Source: JADKIH01 sp043747595 (GTDB taxonomy: Bacteria; Bacteroidota; Bacteroidia; AKYH767-A; 2013-40CM-41-45). Taken from it: 53,312 nt of DNA. Shown piece after piece: positions 50,723-53,312 of this stretch. The stretch lies in NCBI GenBank assembly GCA_043747595.1, contig JAYTOX010000070.1, positions 1-53,312 on the forward strand, read 5' to 3'. A program made the translations under genes and the position numbers. Position 1 is the first letter of the stretch. Each line of letters opens with the position of its first letter. The notes below the pieces were generated by a model. The model saw only the letters and a program-made list of their open reading frames with translations, was not told the origin of the DNA and did no database searches.

Positions 50723-52156
50723 TTACTTCTTATTTTTTTGCTCTTCATGTTCAATAAAGTCTTTCAGTTTTTCTGTATCAAGTCGCTTGGCAATAATATG
50801 TTTGTCTTGATCAAGTAAATAAATTACAGGAGTAGAATAGATGTCGTAGTAGTCTCTAAAATTTGTTTGATTGTAAAGATCAGAAACGTTAATCCATTTC
50901 AGATTATGCTCTTTAATAAATTTCTTCCACAAGTCGATGTCCGATTCAATTCCTACCGAGAAAACTTCAATACTAATTCCTTTTGTTCTTACGCTATCAT
51001 AATACTGAGCCAACTTTGGAATTTCAATTTTACAATGGCTGCAAGTAGGATCCCAAAAAGTAAGTACAGTGTACTTCGCTTTCACATCGTACAGTCGGTG
51101 CATTTTAAATGAAGTATCCGGCATTGCCAAATCGTGCGCCAATTCACCAAGAATATTAGGTTTAATTTTTTGAACTCGTGCAATGATCTTCGCTCTCAAA
51201 GTAGAGTCAGCCCAAAATGCATCTTTAGATAAATAATATTTTTCTGCAATATGTACGAACACTTTGTCATAACCCATTATGTTCGACGTTTCGTAATAGT
51301 TAGCCAATGTAGCAACACAATATTTGAATACCTCTTTGTTTTTTTTCGCTTTAGTAATGATTGTATCGATCGCGAGAATTAAAGAATCGGGAAGTGGAAC
51401 TGTAAGTTGTTGAGTATAGGTTTTGATTTTGTTTTGTAAGATGGGTGATCGCAATAAACGCTCATCACCGAAATCTACATTTTCCAAATAATGCGATTTG
51501 AAATATCTGAACTGAAAAGTTGAATCTGTAATTACACCATTTGCATCTTTTGGAGCTTCAGGAACATCCGGCTCTGCCATTGTCTGAATAATCTTGGCCA
51601 TAAAAGTATTCGGGTAATCCGAAACGATCTTCAATCGATAAGCCTTGACTTCTTTGTCTTCATTCACCAATGCCTTTTTTAAAATATCGGTAGAGTCTTT
51701 ATTGCCTTTATTATCTTCAAGTCGGGCACGTAATGAATTTGTCTCCTGCGATTTTTTAATAATATATTTTTGGTGATCGTTGAAGAGTTTGTTTTCTAAA
51801 GAGCCGATTACTTTCATGTGTTGAACATAATCGAGAGTATCTGTTTCAATAGTAAATTTTTGTTCATTCGGTAAAATTTCAAAGTATGTTTTGTTGGGAA
51901 GAATAACTAAATAAATACCTCCGGGCAAAGTATCGTTTCCTTTAAATGTTCCCCAGCCATTATGGTCTAATTGTATTGTATCGCGAACATATTGTTTGTC
52001 ACCATAATGGTTTCCAAGAAACAAAGAGGTGTCTTTTAATCCTTCAATATGAACTTTGATTTCGTAACCGCCATTGCCTGTATCTTTTGCAGATGCCGTG
52101 ACCGTGAAAAATAAAATGATCGTAAAAATAGATGCAATCTTCTGTGTAATTTTCAT
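50723..52156 (-). CDS. TlpA-like thiol-disulfide oxidoreductase with N-terminal DUF4369-like domain
   Basis: A 477-residue exported redoxin. Signal peptide about 1-23. The N-terminal domain (about 25-120; IHIEGLKDTSLFLGN-type opening, here KVHIEGLKDTSLFLGN, and LPGGIYLVILPNKTYFEI) matches the beta-rich DUF4369 domain that precedes many Bacteroidota thioredoxin-like proteins. A helical middle follows, and the C-terminal thioredoxin fold has LTFWDPTCSHCKIEIPKLAQY with active-site CSHC and the cis-Pro segment STPVIYLLD. It probably reduces periplasmic thiols; DsbD (29482-31455) is a plausible electron donor. I use the ATG at 52156; a TTG 18 bases upstream is also in frame. A TACATTTG element lies about 57 bases upstream. 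Confidence 0.85.
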   Translation of the reverse strand: MKITQKIASIFTIILFFTVTASAKDTGNGGYEIKVHIEGLKDTSLFLGNHYGDKQYVRDTIQLDHNGWGTFKGNDTLPGGIYLVILPNKTYFEILPNEQKFTIETDTLDYVQHMKVIGSLENKLFNDHQKYIIKKSQETNSLRARLEDNKGNKDSTDILKKALVNEDKEVKAYRLKIVSDYPNTFMAKIIQTMAEPDVPEAPKDANGVITDSTFQFRYFKSHYLENVDFGDERLLRSPILQNKIKTYTQQLTVPLPDSLILAIDTIITKAKKNKEVFKYCVATLANYYETSNIMGYDKVFVHIAEKYYLSKDAFWADSTLRAKIIARVQKIKPNILGELAHDLAMPDTSFKMHRLYDVKAKYTVLTFWDPTCSHCKIEIPKLAQYYDSVRTKGISIEVFSVGIESDIDLWKKFIKEHNLKWINVSDLYNQTNFRDYYDIYSTPVIYLLDQDKHIIAKRLDTEKLKDFIEHEEQKNKK

Positions 52157-52212
52157 AGTGTTAGTTAGGTTCAATTTAGTGCGTTCAACTTTATAGTTGG
52201 AATTTTGTTACG

Positions 52213-52220
52213 CAAATGTA
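52213..52220 (-). promoter_or_regulatory. Perfect -7 element for the TlpA-like gene
   Basis: TACATTTG on the reverse strand (plus 52213-52220) matches TAnnTTTG exactly. A start about 7 bases downstream gives a leader near 50 nt. Reverse-strand TTTG at plus 52247-52250 is 26 bases upstream of it, longer than ideal. Confidence 0.4.
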
Positions 52221-52274
52221 ATGCCGTTGAATGAAGTAAAAATAAACAAATCCAATCAATATTAGCTAAAAGCG

Positions 52275-52302
52275 AAAAAGGAAGGCATTTAGCTTCCTTT
52301 TT
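52275..52302. terminator. Terminator between hppD and the TlpA-like gene
   Basis: AAAAAGGAAG (52275-52284) and CTTCCTTTTT (52293-52302) make a perfect 10-bp stem with an 8-base loop, A-run before and T-run after. It should stop the hppD transcript on the reverse strand ahead of the next gene. Confidence 0.7.
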
Positions 52303-52349
52303 CTGTTAAAATTATGTTAATCTTGGTCTGCATTCAAACTTGCGAGCTT

Positions 52350-53312
52350 TTACAAATTGCCGCGTAACGATTGTTCTCTTTCTATTGCTTCAAAAAGTGC
52401 TTTGAAATTTCCTTTGCCAAATGATTTTGCACCTTTCCGCTGAATGATCTCAAAGAAGACAGTAGGGCGATCTTCAACTGGTTTCGTGAAGATTTGAAGT
52501 AGGTAACCTTCATCATCTCTGTCAACCAAAATGCCAAGTTTTTTTAAGGCATTAATGTCTTCGTCGATCTTGCCAATTCTTCCAACCAATTCATCATAAT
52601 ACGTTGTTGGGACTTTCAAAAATTCAACTCCGCGACGTTGCAGTTCGGTTACTGTTTTTACGACATCGTTGGTTGCAATAGCAATATGTTGAACTCCCGG
52701 CCCTCTATAAAATTCGAGGTATTCATCTATCTGCGATTTTTTCTTGCCTTCTGCCGGTTCGTTGATGGGGAACTTTACGTAACCGTTTCCATTCGACACC
52801 ACCTTACTCATCAATGCAGAATATTCTGTAGAAATATCGTTATCGTCGAAAGTTAAAATCATTTTAAAGCCCATCACATCTTCATAAAATTTCACCCAAT
52901 CATTCATCTTTCCTAATTCAACATTTCCAACGCAATGATCAATGTGTTCAAGTCCTAAGTCAAATGTTTCGAATGAAGGATTTGCAGCGACATAACCGGG
53001 CATAAACGCTCCTTTATAATTTTTTCTTTCTACAAAAGTGTGAATGGTTTCTCCATAAGTATGGATGGAAGCAAATTTTATTTCACCGAATTGATCCGAA
53101 ATAGTTGTGGGTTCGGTATGAACTTTCGCTCCACGCGACATTGTTTCATAAAACGATTTTTCAGCATCATCAACACCTAGTGCTAATACTTTAACTCCAT
53201 CGCTATGTTTTAAAACATGTTGACTTATTTCAGAGTTTGGTTCAAATGAAGTTGTGAGAACAAACCGAATCTTTCCTTGCTGAAGAACATAAGATACTTT
53301 ATTTCGAACTCC
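52350..53312 (-). CDS. hppD: 4-hydroxyphenylpyruvate dioxygenase, cut by the right edge
   Basis: Converts 4-hydroxyphenylpyruvate to homogentisate in tyrosine degradation. The open frame continues from the internal ATG at 53141 to the edge without a stop; the extra 57 codons include VSYVLQQGKIRFVLTT and VLALGVDDAEKSFYETM, which are normal HPPD sequence, so 320 residues are visible and the N-terminal 40 or so are missing. Fe(II) ligands are seen: His in LEHIDHCVGNVE, His in GPGVQHIAIAT, and Glu in VFFEIIQRKG. The substrate-pocket segment KSFGKGNFKALFEAIE closes the C-terminus. Homogentisate dioxygenase is probably nearby outside the window. Confidence 0.96.
   Translation of the reverse strand, partial: GVRNKVSYVLQQGKIRFVLTTSFEPNSEISQHVLKHSDGVKVLALGVDDAEKSFYETMSRGAKVHTEPTTISDQFGEIKFASIHTYGETIHTFVERKNYKGAFMPGYVAANPSFETFDLGLEHIDHCVGNVELGKMNDWVKFYEDVMGFKMILTFDDNDISTEYSALMSKVVSNGNGYVKFPINEPAEGKKKSQIDEYLEFYRGPGVQHIAIATNDVVKTVTELQRRGVEFLKVPTTYYDELVGRIGKIDEDINALKKLGILVDRDDEGYLLQIFTKPVEDRPTVFFEIIQRKGAKSFGKGNFKALFEAIEREQSLRGNL

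Overview
The window looks like a chromosomal segment of an AT-rich member of the Bacteroidota. I infer this from several features: promoter elements of the TAnnTTTG type, few visible Shine-Dalgarno sequences, Bacteroidota-style proteins (DUF4369-like/TlpA redoxins, DUF3352-like and TPM/LemA proteins), LPS and polysaccharide assembly genes, and homogentisate-type tyrosine degradation. I cannot name a genus. No insertion sequence, prophage, CRISPR array or cas gene is visible. Most of the content is core metabolism and envelope biogenesis; the oddities are mainly in operon composition and in non-coding repeats.

Layout. Positions 1-4300: the start of a VTC-like gene running off the left edge, a tRNA-Glu with its own terminator, a small SET-domain protein, a secreted protein of unknown function, msrB, a striking repeat block (about 63-bp units followed by 17 heptanucleotides) and a DCC-family protein. 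Positions 4341-14443: one long operon for an 11-subunit respiratory complex I, nuoABCDHIJKLMN, without nuoE, nuoF or nuoG, followed by a small unknown gene. It is driven by a well-formed Bacteroidota promoter. Positions 14444-19509: two hairpins, a degenerate receiver protein, a NarL/LuxR response regulator, a lipoprotein cytochrome c and a large DUF3352-like/propeller membrane protein.

Positions 19574-29080: rnhB, a GT4 glycosyltransferase, an LpxD-like acyltransferase abutting a SpoIIE/RsbU-type phosphatase, then a reverse-strand polysaccharide group (O-antigen ligase/polymerase-like, two Wzz-like proteins, a flippase). Positions 29409-34149: a REP-like repeat, a DsbD-type thiol reductase and an ABC importer of the TrpXYZ/PF04392 type. 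Positions 34187-41637: a reverse-strand run with two TPM proteins, LemA, a small membrane protein, tilS, pabB, hemH and a dihydrolipoyl dehydrogenase preceded by a palindrome. Positions 41800-47644: lnt, a short-chain dehydrogenase, an amino-acid permease with a large hydrophilic insertion and a multi-spanning protein of unknown function. Positions 47904-53312: purL with its promoter and a strong terminator, a small secreted helical protein, a TlpA-like redoxin and a 4-hydroxyphenylpyruvate dioxygenase cut by the right edge.

How the genes fit together. The nuo operon makes the membrane arm and connecting module of complex I but no NADH-oxidising module. The electron donor must therefore be something other than the usual NuoEFG dehydrogenase, unless those genes lie elsewhere. 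The envelope genes (LpxD-like, Wzx/Wzy/Wzz-like, Lnt, DsbD, TlpA-like) describe a Gram-negative surface with lipid A-type acylation, polysaccharide chains and lipoproteins. I saw no clearly new multi-gene defence or mobile system. The best candidates for a second look are the EFG-less complex I with its trailing small gene, the nested heptad repeat, the lpxD-phosphatase pair, and several palindromes at 5' ends of genes.
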